A stretch of DNA of 64,000 nucleotides from NCBI GenBank assembly GCA_017503015.1, contig JAFVTX010000041.1:1-64000 (forward strand), given 5' to 3'. The notes under the pieces were generated by a model, which worked only from the letters and a program-made list of their open reading frames with translations, did not search any database and was not told the DNA's origin. The position numbers and the translations under genes are program-made. This DNA is from Fibrobacter sp. (GTDB lineage: Bacteria > Fibrobacterota > Fibrobacteria > Fibrobacterales > Fibrobacteraceae). Shown piece by piece: positions 36,300 to 44,548 of the stretch (position 1 is its first letter; each line of letters starts with the position of its first letter).

Positions 36300-38582
36300 C
36301 TAATTCCTAAAAAAGGCCCGCTGCACGACCTTGCCGTCGAACTTCACCTTCATCACGTACAGGCCTTTCGGTAGAGATTCCTGACCCGCAAAGAAAACGG
36401 ATTCTCCAGCCAAGGCATTTTTGGACGAGCCTCCAACCAACGAACCGTTCAGATTGAAAAACTCAACCTGCACATACCCCGATTTGGAAACATACAGGGC
36501 GCCCGTAGAAGGATTGTACCGAAGGTTCCCGCCAAAGGCATTGTTTATGGCTACCGACGATGGATTATCTTCCTCATTTGAAGTTTGCTCATCCCCGACT
36601 ATGTAAATATCTGGCTTGGTCAGCTTTTTCACCATGTCGGGCAGGTAGTAGCTCACATGGGGAGGCTGGTTATAGGCCACATTCTGCCAGGCCACACTCA
36701 CGCGGTATTGCGGGTCGTGCATCAGCGTGTAAAGCCTGTAGGGGCTAGTTACCGGAGTCGAGAACACGATGATTTTATTCTGGTCGTCGCCGGCACGGGT
36801 AATAAATTCCTCCCGCCAATCGCCAAAGATATCTGCCACCAAGCAGGGATTTGCCTTGGTATAATTGTTCAGGGAAGACCCTTCGACATTGTAAAAACTA
36901 AAATAGCGGTCTACCGTCTTATTCGAGGAATTCCATTTCTCCAATTTCCCGCCCACATTATAAGCATATGTTCCGGCCTTCGGTGAGCCAGATGCGTCAA
37001 GAAGTTCGTCTTGCAGGTCGCCGTCGAAATAAATGCGGAAATTTACCGAAGGAGACGTAGTCGAAAGGGTCGTTCCGCTCACCGTGCGGATTCCGCCGCT
37101 GGTGCCAGACCACATTTCAAAACCACGGTTCGTGGAATCGATATCCGCAGCAAGGCCACGGCCATTGTCGCAACCAGAATGCGTATTGCCGTTTTTATCT
37201 TTACAGGTCAAAGAAGACTGGAGCGTTCCCCACACCACATTGCCATCTTTGTCGCGAAATTCTTCGCTATACTTGTTGTCAGTTTCTTCGTGAACGTCGT
37301 AAACTTCCAATCCTGGTTTGTCCGGGTCCATGTCGGAGAGGTGCATGGCATCGCCATGACCAAAGCCGGTGCGATAAAGAAGGGTTCCGTCATGCTTGAG
37401 CGCCGCAGAGCCCATGACAATCTCGTCAAAGCCGTCGCCATCCAAATCGCCTACAGAGAGATTGTGGTTTCCTTCGCCATAAAGTCCCTGGTCAGCCTTG
37501 TCGGAACTGTGGAGCCAGCGCGGTTTCAGTTCTTTTCCGTCAAAGTCATAGGCGGCCACAAAAAATTCCGTGTAATAACCGCGACTCATAATGACGCTAG
37601 GGTGAACACCATCGAGATAGGCAATTCCTGCAAGCATGCGGTTATCGCGGTTGCCATAGGTATCGCCCTTGATTTTTCCGCGGGCGGGCCAATAATCGAT
37701 GGTGTGGATAGCCTCGCCGGTCTTGCCACTGAACACTGTCAGGAACTCAGGACCCGACATGATGGTTCCCAAGGTGGTCCGGTAATCCTTGGAACCGTCA
37801 CCAATGACCTTCCCCTTGCCATCTACCGTACCGTCGCTGGTCTTCAAGACAATTTCGGCGATACCGTCGCCATCCAAATCATAGACCATAAACTGGGTGT
37901 AATGGGCGCCAGCGCGGATGTTCTTACCCAGGTCAATACGCCAAAGCAACTCGGCACTTTCCGCGTTCGCTTCAATCTTATAGGCATCGATTATCACATT
38001 GCCTGTATAATAGCCCTCCTTCGCTTCCGAATTATCCCTGGAATTATTCGGATCCCATTTTACGACAAGTTCATAACGGCCATCGCCATCCAAGTCGCCT
38101 ACGCTCATATCGTTTGCAGAATAAACGTAATCCGTTCCAGAAGGAGTCGTTCCACCAGCAGGAGCCGAAAGCTTGTACGTCCGGTAAGGGAAGGTGACCT
38201 TGCTGGTGCCGTCCTTGTAATTCTTGTCAAAAACAATTTCCACCGTAGATTTGGAACCTTCCTTGCCCGAGACAACGGCTGCAACCTCATACTTGGACGC
38301 TGTCGTGCCAGCGGCATCCAGGTAGTTCGTTCCCGCATTCTTGGAAATGGATGCGATTTTTTCACCATCGCGATACAGGTTGAATTCCGTATCGGGGCTT
38401 TCGGTTCCCAGCAGGCGCCAACTGACCAACACCCCCGTTCCCACGTTCGAAATAGCAAGACCGCGGGTCAATTTTTCCATTTGACGGGGTGCCGCAAAAG
38501 ATCCTGTAGCAGCAAGGGCTACAAAAGAGAAAAACACCGTCAACGACAGCATTTCAGAGAACTTCTTTTTCTTCATCTTCAT
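36300..38582 (-). CDS. Secreted rhamnogalacturonan lyase, PL11 family
   Basis: The 760-residue enzyme has a signal peptide (MKMKKKK... to GSFA), an N-terminal fibronectin-like part (RGLAISNVGTGVLVSWRLLG), and an eight-bladed propeller with calcium-binding loops such as GDLDGDGRYELVVKWD, YDLDGDGIAEIV and GDLDGDGFDEIV. This is the architecture of YesW-type PL11 lyases, which cleave the rhamnogalacturonan I backbone. The C-terminal ~90 residues (FFNLNGSLVGG..., GLYVMKVKFDGKV) resemble a secretion sorting domain. ATG 38582 is chosen because GGGGAGA lies 9 bases upstream; a second ATG is at 38576. It is the first gene of a three-gene rhamnogalacturonan operon. Confidence 0.92.
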   Translation of the reverse strand: MKMKKKKFSEMLSLTVFFSFVALAATGSFAAPRQMEKLTRGLAISNVGTGVLVSWRLLGTESPDTEFNLYRDGEKIASISKNAGTNYLDAAGTTASKYEVAAVVSGKEGSKSTVEIVFDKNYKDGTSKVTFPYRTYKLSAPAGGTTPSGTDYVYSANDMSVGDLDGDGRYELVVKWDPNNSRDNSEAKEGYYTGNVIIDAYKIEANAESAELLWRIDLGKNIRAGAHYTQFMVYDLDGDGIAEIVLKTSDGTVDGKGKVIGDGSKDYRTTLGTIMSGPEFLTVFSGKTGEAIHTIDYWPARGKIKGDTYGNRDNRMLAGIAYLDGVHPSVIMSRGYYTEFFVAAYDFDGKELKPRWLHSSDKADQGLYGEGNHNLSVGDLDGDGFDEIVMGSAALKHDGTLLYRTGFGHGDAMHLSDMDPDKPGLEVYDVHEETDNKYSEEFRDKDGNVVWGTLQSSLTCKDKNGNTHSGCDNGRGLAADIDSTNRGFEMWSGTSGGIRTVSGTTLSTTSPSVNFRIYFDGDLQDELLDASGSPKAGTYAYNVGGKLEKWNSSNKTVDRYFSFYNVEGSSLNNYTKANPCLVADIFGDWREEFITRAGDDQNKIIVFSTPVTSPYRLYTLMHDPQYRVSVAWQNVAYNQPPHVSYYLPDMVKKLTKPDIYIVGDEQTSNEEDNPSSVAINNAFGGNLRYNPSTGALYVSKSGYVQVEFFNLNGSLVGGSSKNALAGESVFFAGQESLPKGLYVMKVKFDGKVVQRAFFRN

Positions 38583-38653
38583 ATCCAGCCATCTCCCCAA
38601 TGTGAATATAGACAAAAGTGGCCTTTTTCCACATTTTTGGTAAAATCTTTCCA

Positions 38654-38668
38654 TTGACAATTTATCAA
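38654..38668. promoter_or_regulatory. Putative shared operator, copy C
   Basis: TTGACAATTTATCAA lies 72 bp upstream of the PL11 start. It is the most symmetric of the three copies (see 3981-3995 and 6023-6037). Confidence 0.5.
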
Positions 38669-38770
38669 GGTGTTGAAATTTTTTTACATACCGTTTTTGT
38701 TGTTTTCAAGCACTTTTCCTAGAAATTTATTTCTAAAAAGCCCCCAAAAGTACCCCCAATATGCTTTTTT

Positions 38771-38788
38771 TGTTGTCTATAGACAACA
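38771..38788. promoter_or_regulatory. Perfect 18-bp palindrome, candidate operator
   Basis: TGTTGTCTATAGACAACA is its own reverse complement. It lies in the 276-bp divergent region between the PL11 operon and the YihY-like gene. It has no loop, so a dimeric DNA-binding protein is more likely than an RNA hairpin. Confidence 0.45.
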
Positions 38789-38858
38789 TCTCAGTAAACA
38801 TCAAACGACGTCCGTTCCACCCAGAATAGCCATATATTTTTCTACATTTTTTGCGAAA

Positions 38859-39863
38859 ATGCCCAATTGGTGGAAAAATTTCTCGTGGGAAAGACTTTTC
38901 GACGCCATTGCCGACAGGTCCCCCACATTCGTGAAGATTATCATCGTTACAGGAAAGTCCTTCCTGTACTACCACGGCATGACCCGTGCGGCGAGCCTTA
39001 CCTACACCACCCTGGTGGCCGTAGTTCCCCTGCTTATCCTGTTGACCTCCATTACCCTGGCGGTGGGTCTTGCGAACTTCATGTCGGACTACCTACCCAT
39101 TTTGCTGGACATTCTGAACCTGGACTGGCCTACGGAACCCATTATGGCACTGGTGAGGAATGCGGAGCACATCCCCATCGGAAGGCTTGGCTTTATCGGT
39201 GCGGCAGGTCTGTTCGTCACCTTCATTCTCGCCTTTGGCAGCCTGGAGACCAACTTCAACGTAGTGTGGGAAAACAAGATTTCCAGGACGCTAATCCGCC
39301 AGATCGAGGTTTATACACCCTTCCTGGTAATTTTTGCAGGTTTCATCGGCATGTTCGCGGGGTTCGTGAACCACGTGCAAGATGTGCTGAACATGATCGT
39401 GGTGGATGGTTTCCATTTCTCGCCCGAGGTGCTGAAGGTGCTTATTACCGCCTTCTGGTATGCGGCCTTCCACGGTGCCACCATGCTGCTGATTTTCCTG
39501 ATGCTCTACGCCCTGCCCTCCAGGCCCAAGGGTGTGAGGCCCTATTCCCGCAGCCAGCTTCTGCTCGCCTCGCTTCTGTCTACGGTTGTTTCCTGGGTGG
39601 CCATCAACATCTACGTGAAAATCCTGATGCTCATCCAGACCGCCATGGTGACCCGCATGTCCATTTTCTACGGGTCGCTGGCGTTTTTGCCCTTGATGCT
39701 GTTCCTGATATTTGGAGTCTGGTCCATTATCCTTTGCGGAAACAGCCTGGTGTGGACCATCTGCCACTGGCCCGAAGCAGCCCAGAAGACCTGGAACTGG
39801 AAGGCTACGCTGGAAGATGTCCATAACGGGAAGCAGTCGGGCAGCGAAGATGAACAAGCCTAG
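38859..39863 (+). CDS. YihY/UPF0761 family inner-membrane protein
   Basis: The 334-residue protein matches the YihY family (formerly called ribonuclease BN): GKSFLYYHGMTRAASLTYTT near the N-terminus and about six membrane segments, with SFYYGSLAFLP-like text (SIFYGSLAFLPLMLF) in the last third. Its molecular role is unknown; some relatives are suggested lipid or envelope factors. The ATG at 38859 gives the usual family start; the frame is open further upstream but without homology. The end overlaps the UvrA-like gene by 14 bp. Confidence 0.87.
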   Translation: MPNWWKNFSWERLFDAIADRSPTFVKIIIVTGKSFLYYHGMTRAASLTYTTLVAVVPLLILLTSITLAVGLANFMSDYLPILLDILNLDWPTEPIMALVRNAEHIPIGRLGFIGAAGLFVTFILAFGSLETNFNVVWENKISRTLIRQIEVYTPFLVIFAGFIGMFAGFVNHVQDVLNMIVVDGFHFSPEVLKVLITAFWYAAFHGATMLLIFLMLYALPSRPKGVRPYSRSQLLLASLLSTVVSWVAINIYVKILMLIQTAMVTRMSIFYGSLAFLPLMLFLIFGVWSIILCGNSLVWTICHWPEAAQKTWNWKATLEDVHNGKQSGSEDEQA

Positions 39864-42258
39864 CTTTATTTCTATACGCGGCTGCAGGTTGCACAACCTG
39901 AAAAACGTGGACGCCCAGTTCCCGCTGGGTAGCGTGACTGTTGTTTGCGGGCCTTCGGGCTGCGGAAAGTCCACCCTGGTGCTGGACACCCTCCACGGAG
40001 AATCCAAAAGGCGCTACCTGGAAACCCTCTCCCCCTTCGCCGCGGACTTTTTAGGCGGATGCAGGGTGATTCCCCTGGAATCTGCCGAGAACCTCCCGGC
40101 AAGTATCGCCGTCGAGGCCTGCCACGGGGAGACCACCACCAAGTCCTACGCCCTTTCCCTTTCGGAATGCGACGCTCCACTCCGGACACTTTTCGCCCCT
40201 CTGGCCACCCCAGCCTGCCCTATTTGCGGCAAGCCCATGGAGATGACCTCGCGGGAACAGATTATACAGGCCGTCGCACAGATGCCTACGGGCAGTAAAA
40301 TTCAATTTCTGGCCACCGTAGAGACAAAAAAACAGAACCTGGACAAGCTTTCGGCACTGTTCCTTTCCCAGGGCTACACACGGGCCATGGCCGACGGCGA
40401 GACCGTCTCCCTAGGGGACCTGACCGAAGAACAAAAGAAAGAGCGGCCCAAGGTTTTCCAGATTGTGGTGGACCGGGTTATCGTCAGGGAAAATTCCCGC
40501 ACAAGAATCGCCGAAGCGGTGGACGCCACACTGAAGCTCACCCACCACAAGGTGGCAGTACTTACCGAAAACGGGATTACGGAATACAGCACCGTTCCCC
40601 ACTGCAAAGACCACAAAGAAGCAGAAGCCCCCTTTCTCCACGAAAGGATGTTTTCTCCCTATTCCCGGGAAGGGGCGTGCCCTGAATGTAAAGGAGCCGG
40701 AGTGGACGAATCCGGCGAGACCTGCAGCCACTGCGAAGGCCTTAGGCTCCAAAAGTTCCTGCTGAATTCGGGAATCGTGACCGAAAATGCGTCAGGCAAT
40801 TTCGTGTCCTGGAGGCAGATTCTGGAGACACCCTTCCAGAATCTGGGCGGGCTTATCCGTGACACCTTGAGCAAGAAAATTTCCAAGGGCAAAGCTCCCG
40901 TGCTGAACGCCCTGCTGGACCGAATTGACGCCATCAACCAGCTGGGAATCGGCTACCTGACGCCTGGGCGCTCCGGAGCGACCCTTTCAGGTGGCGAAAT
41001 CCAGCGGTTAAGGCTTTCCAGCCTTTCTACGGGACTTCTGAACGGACTTTTGATCTGCCTGGACGAACCTGCCAGCGGGCTCCACAGCAACGACGTGGAG
41101 AAACTCTGGAACGTGCTCCGGCAGATTCGGGACCGGGGGAACACGCTGGTACTTATCGACCACAACCCCTCCCTCATCCAGAAGGCGGACTGGATTATCG
41201 AAATGGGTCCCGGCGCCGGAGAAAAAGGCGGAGAGATTCTGTTCCAAGGCAAGGCGAAGGACGTGCTGGAAAATCCGGAGTCGCCTACGGGTAGGTGGAT
41301 TAGGGAATTATCACATCGTCATCCCCGCGAAGGCGGGGATCTCCCTTCAAAAGCCCCAAAAAGAGATTCCCGGTCGGTGCCGGGAATGACAAAAGGCAAG
41401 TCCCGTCGCACAGTCACATCCATCGCCATCGAAAACTTTTCCATGTACGACATGAATCCGGTGACGGCGAATTTTCCCACACAAAAGTTCAGCGTCATCA
41501 CCGGACAAAGCGGCAGCGGTAAATCTACCCTGTTCTTCAAGAACCTGGTCCCCCGTGCAGAAAAAGGAGAATTCCAGAACCTGGGCATAGAGGCCCTGTC
41601 CGTACTTTCCACAGGAGATTTTCACGGCAACCGCCGCAGCACCGTGGCCTCGGCCATCAACTTGGGCTCGCAACTCCGTGACCTGTTCGCAAAACTCCCC
41701 GAAAGCAAGGTCCGGGGCTACACCGCCGCAAAATTCGCCACCCACGCTCCCGGAGGCCGGTGCGAAAACTGCAAGGGCGAGGGCGTCATCTTTGACCCGG
41801 CCGGCTACGAGGAATCGGAATGCCCCGTATGCCTGGGCAGGCGTTTCAAGGACGAAATCCTGGAAGTCCGTTTCAAGAGCCTTTCCATCGCCGACATCTA
41901 CGACCTGGAAATCGGAGAAGCCTACAAGCTGTTCACCAACCTGAAGCCCTTTGCCGACAAGCTGAAGCCTCTTGTGGATACAGGTCTGGACTACCTGAAG
42001 CTGGGGCAGACCACGGCCCACCTTTCAGGTGGGGAACGGGCAAGGCTTCGGCTCTCTATTGCCCTTGCCCGTGCGAAGGCGCTGGGCACGCTGTTCCTTT
42101 TTGACGAGCCTGCGCGTGGGCTGCACCAGGGCGACATCCGCCACCTGCTGGACCTGATTCGTGGGCTTACCGAGGCGGGCCACACCGTTATTGCCATCGA
42201 GCACGCCCAGGACTTCGTAAACGACGCCGACTACGTGCTGGAACTGAAACGGGGGTAA
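39850..42258 (+). CDS. UvrA-like ATPase, short form, with in-frame repeat insertion
   Basis: The 802-residue protein has two ABC modules: GPSGCGKST with LSGGEIQRLRL and CLDEPASGLH in the first, GQSGSGKST with LSGGERARLRL and FDEPARGLH in the second. Cysteine pairs CPIC, CPEC/CSHC and CENC/CPVC fit zinc modules. UvrA is normally ~940 residues, so this is a shorter UvrA-like (UvrA2-type) protein; whether it works in excision repair or in drug tolerance is open. Residues about 490-514 (HPREGGDLPSKAPKRDSRSV and onward) are encoded by two opposed hairpin repeats (41318-41390) between the ABC halves. Confidence 0.85.
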   Translation: MNKPSFISIRGCRLHNLKNVDAQFPLGSVTVVCGPSGCGKSTLVLDTLHGESKRRYLETLSPFAADFLGGCRVIPLESAENLPASIAVEACHGETTTKSYALSLSECDAPLRTLFAPLATPACPICGKPMEMTSREQIIQAVAQMPTGSKIQFLATVETKKQNLDKLSALFLSQGYTRAMADGETVSLGDLTEEQKKERPKVFQIVVDRVIVRENSRTRIAEAVDATLKLTHHKVAVLTENGITEYSTVPHCKDHKEAEAPFLHERMFSPYSREGACPECKGAGVDESGETCSHCEGLRLQKFLLNSGIVTENASGNFVSWRQILETPFQNLGGLIRDTLSKKISKGKAPVLNALLDRIDAINQLGIGYLTPGRSGATLSGGEIQRLRLSSLSTGLLNGLLICLDEPASGLHSNDVEKLWNVLRQIRDRGNTLVLIDHNPSLIQKADWIIEMGPGAGEKGGEILFQGKAKDVLENPESPTGRWIRELSHRHPREGGDLPSKAPKRDSRSVPGMTKGKSRRTVTSIAIENFSMYDMNPVTANFPTQKFSVITGQSGSGKSTLFFKNLVPRAEKGEFQNLGIEALSVLSTGDFHGNRRSTVASAINLGSQLRDLFAKLPESKVRGYTAAKFATHAPGGRCENCKGEGVIFDPAGYEESECPVCLGRRFKDEILEVRFKSLSIADIYDLEIGEAYKLFTNLKPFADKLKPLVDTGLDYLKLGQTTAHLSGGERARLRLSIALARAKALGTLFLFDEPARGLHQGDIRHLLDLIRGLTEAGHTVIAIEHAQDFVNDADYVLELKRG
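41318..41390. repeat. Inverted pair of hairpin repeats inside the uvrA-like gene
   Basis: The first unit is GTCATCCCCGCGAAGGCGGG (41318, through GATCTCC at 41344) and the second GAGATTCCCGGTCGGTGCCG (41363, through GGAATGAC at 41390). They face each other 18 bp apart and are translated in frame. Confidence 0.85.
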
Positions 42259-42259
42259 G

Positions 42260-43066
42260 ATGTTCCGTCTTGTTGGATTTTTCCTTATTGCAGTTTTCAT
42301 TTTCGCCTGTTCCGAAAGTGAATCTTCCGCAGATGCTCTAAAGGATTATTTCGACAATCTATCTTTTGCCGATTCGGAAAACGAATCTTCCTCTTCTTTT
42401 TCTGGTCTGAGTCCCGATTCCGTGGTTACCGGAGAATTCAAGGACGCTCGAGACAACAGGACCTACAAGACGGTTAAAATCGGAAACCAGACCTGGATGG
42501 CAGAGAACCTGAAATACTCCCTAGACTCGCTAGTCGAAAGTTGGTGCTATGAAGACGACAACTCCAACTGCGAAAAGTACGGGAGACTTTACAACTGGAT
42601 GACCGCCATAGGTAAAAGCGACGAAGAATGCGGATACCAAAAGGCCTGTTCCCTCACCTACCCCGTACAGGGCATTTGCCCAAAGGGCTGGCACATTCCC
42701 AGCAAGGATGAATTGGCGACCCTAGTCGAGAATGCCGGAGGCCCATCCATTGCCGGAGCAAGGCTGAAGGCAAAAGAAGGTTGGGAACCAGCATGGAACG
42801 AATGTACTGGTACCGACGATTACCAATTCTCCGCCATGGCTAGCGGGTATTTGCGAGTGTATACCGATCACTATTACAATAAGGGATACCACACGGGAAT
42901 TTGGTCTTCCACAGAGGTAGAGGACTTCCACCGGGCCGAGCAGTACCAGCACATCGATGTCTATATTCTCTTTTTAGATTATGACAAAGATACGGCTCAA
43001 GTTTCCGACACCAACCGGGACTTTGCCGAGTCCGTCCGATGCCTCAAGGACGATTCCGAAAAATAG
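42260..43066 (+). CDS. FISUMP-domain lipoprotein
   Basis: The 268-residue protein has a lipoprotein signal with lipobox IFAC (Cys17), a Ser/Asp/Glu-rich spacer (ENESSSSFSG), and a TIGR02145 (Fibrobacter major paralogous) domain: DNRTYKTVKIGNQTWMAENL, CEKYGRLYNWMTAI, GICPKGWHIPSKDE and a final ESVRCLKD. These domains are related to C-type-lectin-like or FGE-sulfatase-type folds and are cell-surface proteins of unknown ligand. It begins 1 base after the UvrA-like stop. Paralogues lie at 61008-63356. Confidence 0.9.
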   Translation: MFRLVGFFLIAVFIFACSESESSADALKDYFDNLSFADSENESSSSFSGLSPDSVVTGEFKDARDNRTYKTVKIGNQTWMAENLKYSLDSLVESWCYEDDNSNCEKYGRLYNWMTAIGKSDEECGYQKACSLTYPVQGICPKGWHIPSKDELATLVENAGGPSIAGARLKAKEGWEPAWNECTGTDDYQFSAMASGYLRVYTDHYYNKGYHTGIWSSTEVEDFHRAEQYQHIDVYILFLDYDKDTAQVSDTNRDFAESVRCLKDDSEK

Positions 43067-43068
43067 CC

Positions 43069-44415
43069 ATGTTCTCCGCAAGCTTGATTACATCCCCGCA
43101 AATCCAGGAATTCATCCAAGTCGCCATCAAGCGCAGGCTGGATGCATTGCAGGTTTCTACAGCCTTGAGCAAGGCGGGCTACAGCAACGAGGAAAGGTCC
43201 GCCATCATGGACTACATGGCCCTGCTGCCGAAAATTCAAGAAAAGTTCGGTTGTCTGCTCGCAAATGACAAGAACAGGTTCCTCCTGTGCGACAAGCTGG
43301 CCCTGGAACAGAGTACCGCCCAGGACATTGGCCGCTGGAAGGCGAACCTGTGGTCTGCAGGTAACGATGGCGATGGCAGCAAATCCGGTGCAAGTACCGT
43401 CCACGACCTCTGTTGCGGCATGGGAGGCGACAGTTTCTTTATACCAGCCTCCTTCAAGGTTGTCGGTGTCGATCTGGACGAAAACCGCATCGCCATGTAC
43501 CGTCACAACATGGAAACCTGCGGTAAAAATGCAGAAGTTGTCTGCGCCGACGTGCGGGAGGTGGCAAAAATAAGGGAGATGCCCGCCTCCGCGGGCATGA
43601 CAAATACAAAATTTTTCACCATCGATCCGGCTCGCCGGGCCCTAGAAGGCGAAAACCAGCGTGACCTACGGAACCTCACGCCCACCCTGGAAGAAGTGGT
43701 TGAAATCAGCAAGCATTACCAGGGCGGCATGGTCAAGCTACCTCCGGGATACCCACCCGCAGAAATTCCCGACGGCACGGAAATCCTGTATCTGGGCGGA
43801 CATTCGGATTGCAGAGAATGCTTGGTGCTATTCGGGAGCCTTGCAAAGAATCCAGACACGGTCCGTGCCGTGATGGTCGGCAAGAACGGTAATGCCCTTG
43901 CCGAATGGAGCCGCCCACGGGAACGTTCTCTCGAAACTCTGGACGAAGACCTCCAAGAAAAGCTGGACCGAAACGATTCCCTAGAAGGCAAAGACCGTAC
44001 CTACCGCACATCCACCAGCAGGAGCGACCTGCCCATCGGCGATATCGCCACATACATTGCGGAGCCTGCACCGGTACTTATCCGTAGCCACCTGTTCAAC
44101 GCAGCCGCCCTCTCCAGCGACCCGCAAGCCCATCTGATTTCGGAGGGCATCGCCTACGTGGCCAGCGACTTGCCGCTCCCTACACCTGGATTTACCTGCT
44201 ACGAGATTGTCGCCCACTCAGAAATTTCCACCGGGGCTGTACGCTCCATGCTCAAGGAACATGACATCGGTAAAATCACCTTGAAGTTGCGGGGTGTCAA
44301 GTTGGACCCCGACTCCGAAATCAAGCGCCTAAAGCCAAAGGGCAAAAAATCAGCCATACTGTTCTACACCCGCGCCGCCGGCGAAAAAATTGCGTTACTT
44401 GGCTTTACCAGGTGA
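43069..44415 (+). CDS. Class I SAM-dependent methyltransferase with THUMP-like domain
   Basis: The 448-residue protein has an N-terminal helical region, a Rossmann methyltransferase core with VHDLCCGMGGDSF (motif I), VVGVDLDENRIAMYRHN and a DPARR motif, and a C-terminal THUMP-like domain (about 320-448). RNA or protein methylation is possible; no substrate is known to me. Between CADVREVA and FFTIDPARR the segment REMPASAGMTNT (about 168-179) is encoded by a hairpin repeat (43576-43602), and it sits next to the catalytic motif. It begins 2 bases after the FISUMP stop. Its stop lies in a 7-nt periodic tract. Confidence 0.83.
   Translation: MFSASLITSPQIQEFIQVAIKRRLDALQVSTALSKAGYSNEERSAIMDYMALLPKIQEKFGCLLANDKNRFLLCDKLALEQSTAQDIGRWKANLWSAGNDGDGSKSGASTVHDLCCGMGGDSFFIPASFKVVGVDLDENRIAMYRHNMETCGKNAEVVCADVREVAKIREMPASAGMTNTKFFTIDPARRALEGENQRDLRNLTPTLEEVVEISKHYQGGMVKLPPGYPPAEIPDGTEILYLGGHSDCRECLVLFGSLAKNPDTVRAVMVGKNGNALAEWSRPRERSLETLDEDLQEKLDRNDSLEGKDRTYRTSTSRSDLPIGDIATYIAEPAPVLIRSHLFNAAALSSDPQAHLISEGIAYVASDLPLPTPGFTCYEIVAHSEISTGAVRSMLKEHDIGKITLKLRGVKLDPDSEIKRLKPKGKKSAILFYTRAAGEKIALLGFTR
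43576..43602. repeat. Hairpin repeat inside the methyltransferase gene
   Basis: GAGATGCCCGCCTCCGCGGG, through CATGACA, has the same boundary sequences (GAGAT and ATGACA) as the other units. It adds about nine codons in frame. Confidence 0.85.
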
Positions 44416-44445
44416 TAGGTAGTAAGTTGTAGGTTTTAGGTATTA
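44411..44445 (+). repeat. 7-nt periodic tract across the methyltransferase stop
   Basis: The units GGTGATA, GGTAGTA, AGTTGTA, GGTTTTA and GGTATTA follow one another. The TGA stop (44413-44415) is inside the first unit. Confidence 0.7.
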
Positions 44446-44515
44446 GGAATATCATCCGAAGGACATTTGCCTCAGGTGTTGGAAGTGAAGAATTTCTATA
44501 TTCGGCCCTGAAATG

Positions 44516-44538
44516 GAGATGCCCGTCACGGGCATGAC
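44516..44538. repeat. Hairpin repeat at the 5' end of thiH
   Basis: GAGATGCCCGTCACGGGCAT, then GAC, forms an 8-bp stem (ATGCCCGT with ACGGGCAT, with no unpaired loop if fully paired, so about 6 bp in practice). An ATG at 44513 just ahead of it is in frame with thiH, so the repeat may be translated. Confidence 0.75.
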
Positions 44539-44548
44539 TGCGTCCAAA

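Noticed and set aside
44416-44548. TPP riboswitch before thiH or thiE
   Set aside because: Neither upstream region (44416-44548, 47453-47582) has the CTGAGA and ACCTGATC-type conserved parts of the TPP aptamer.
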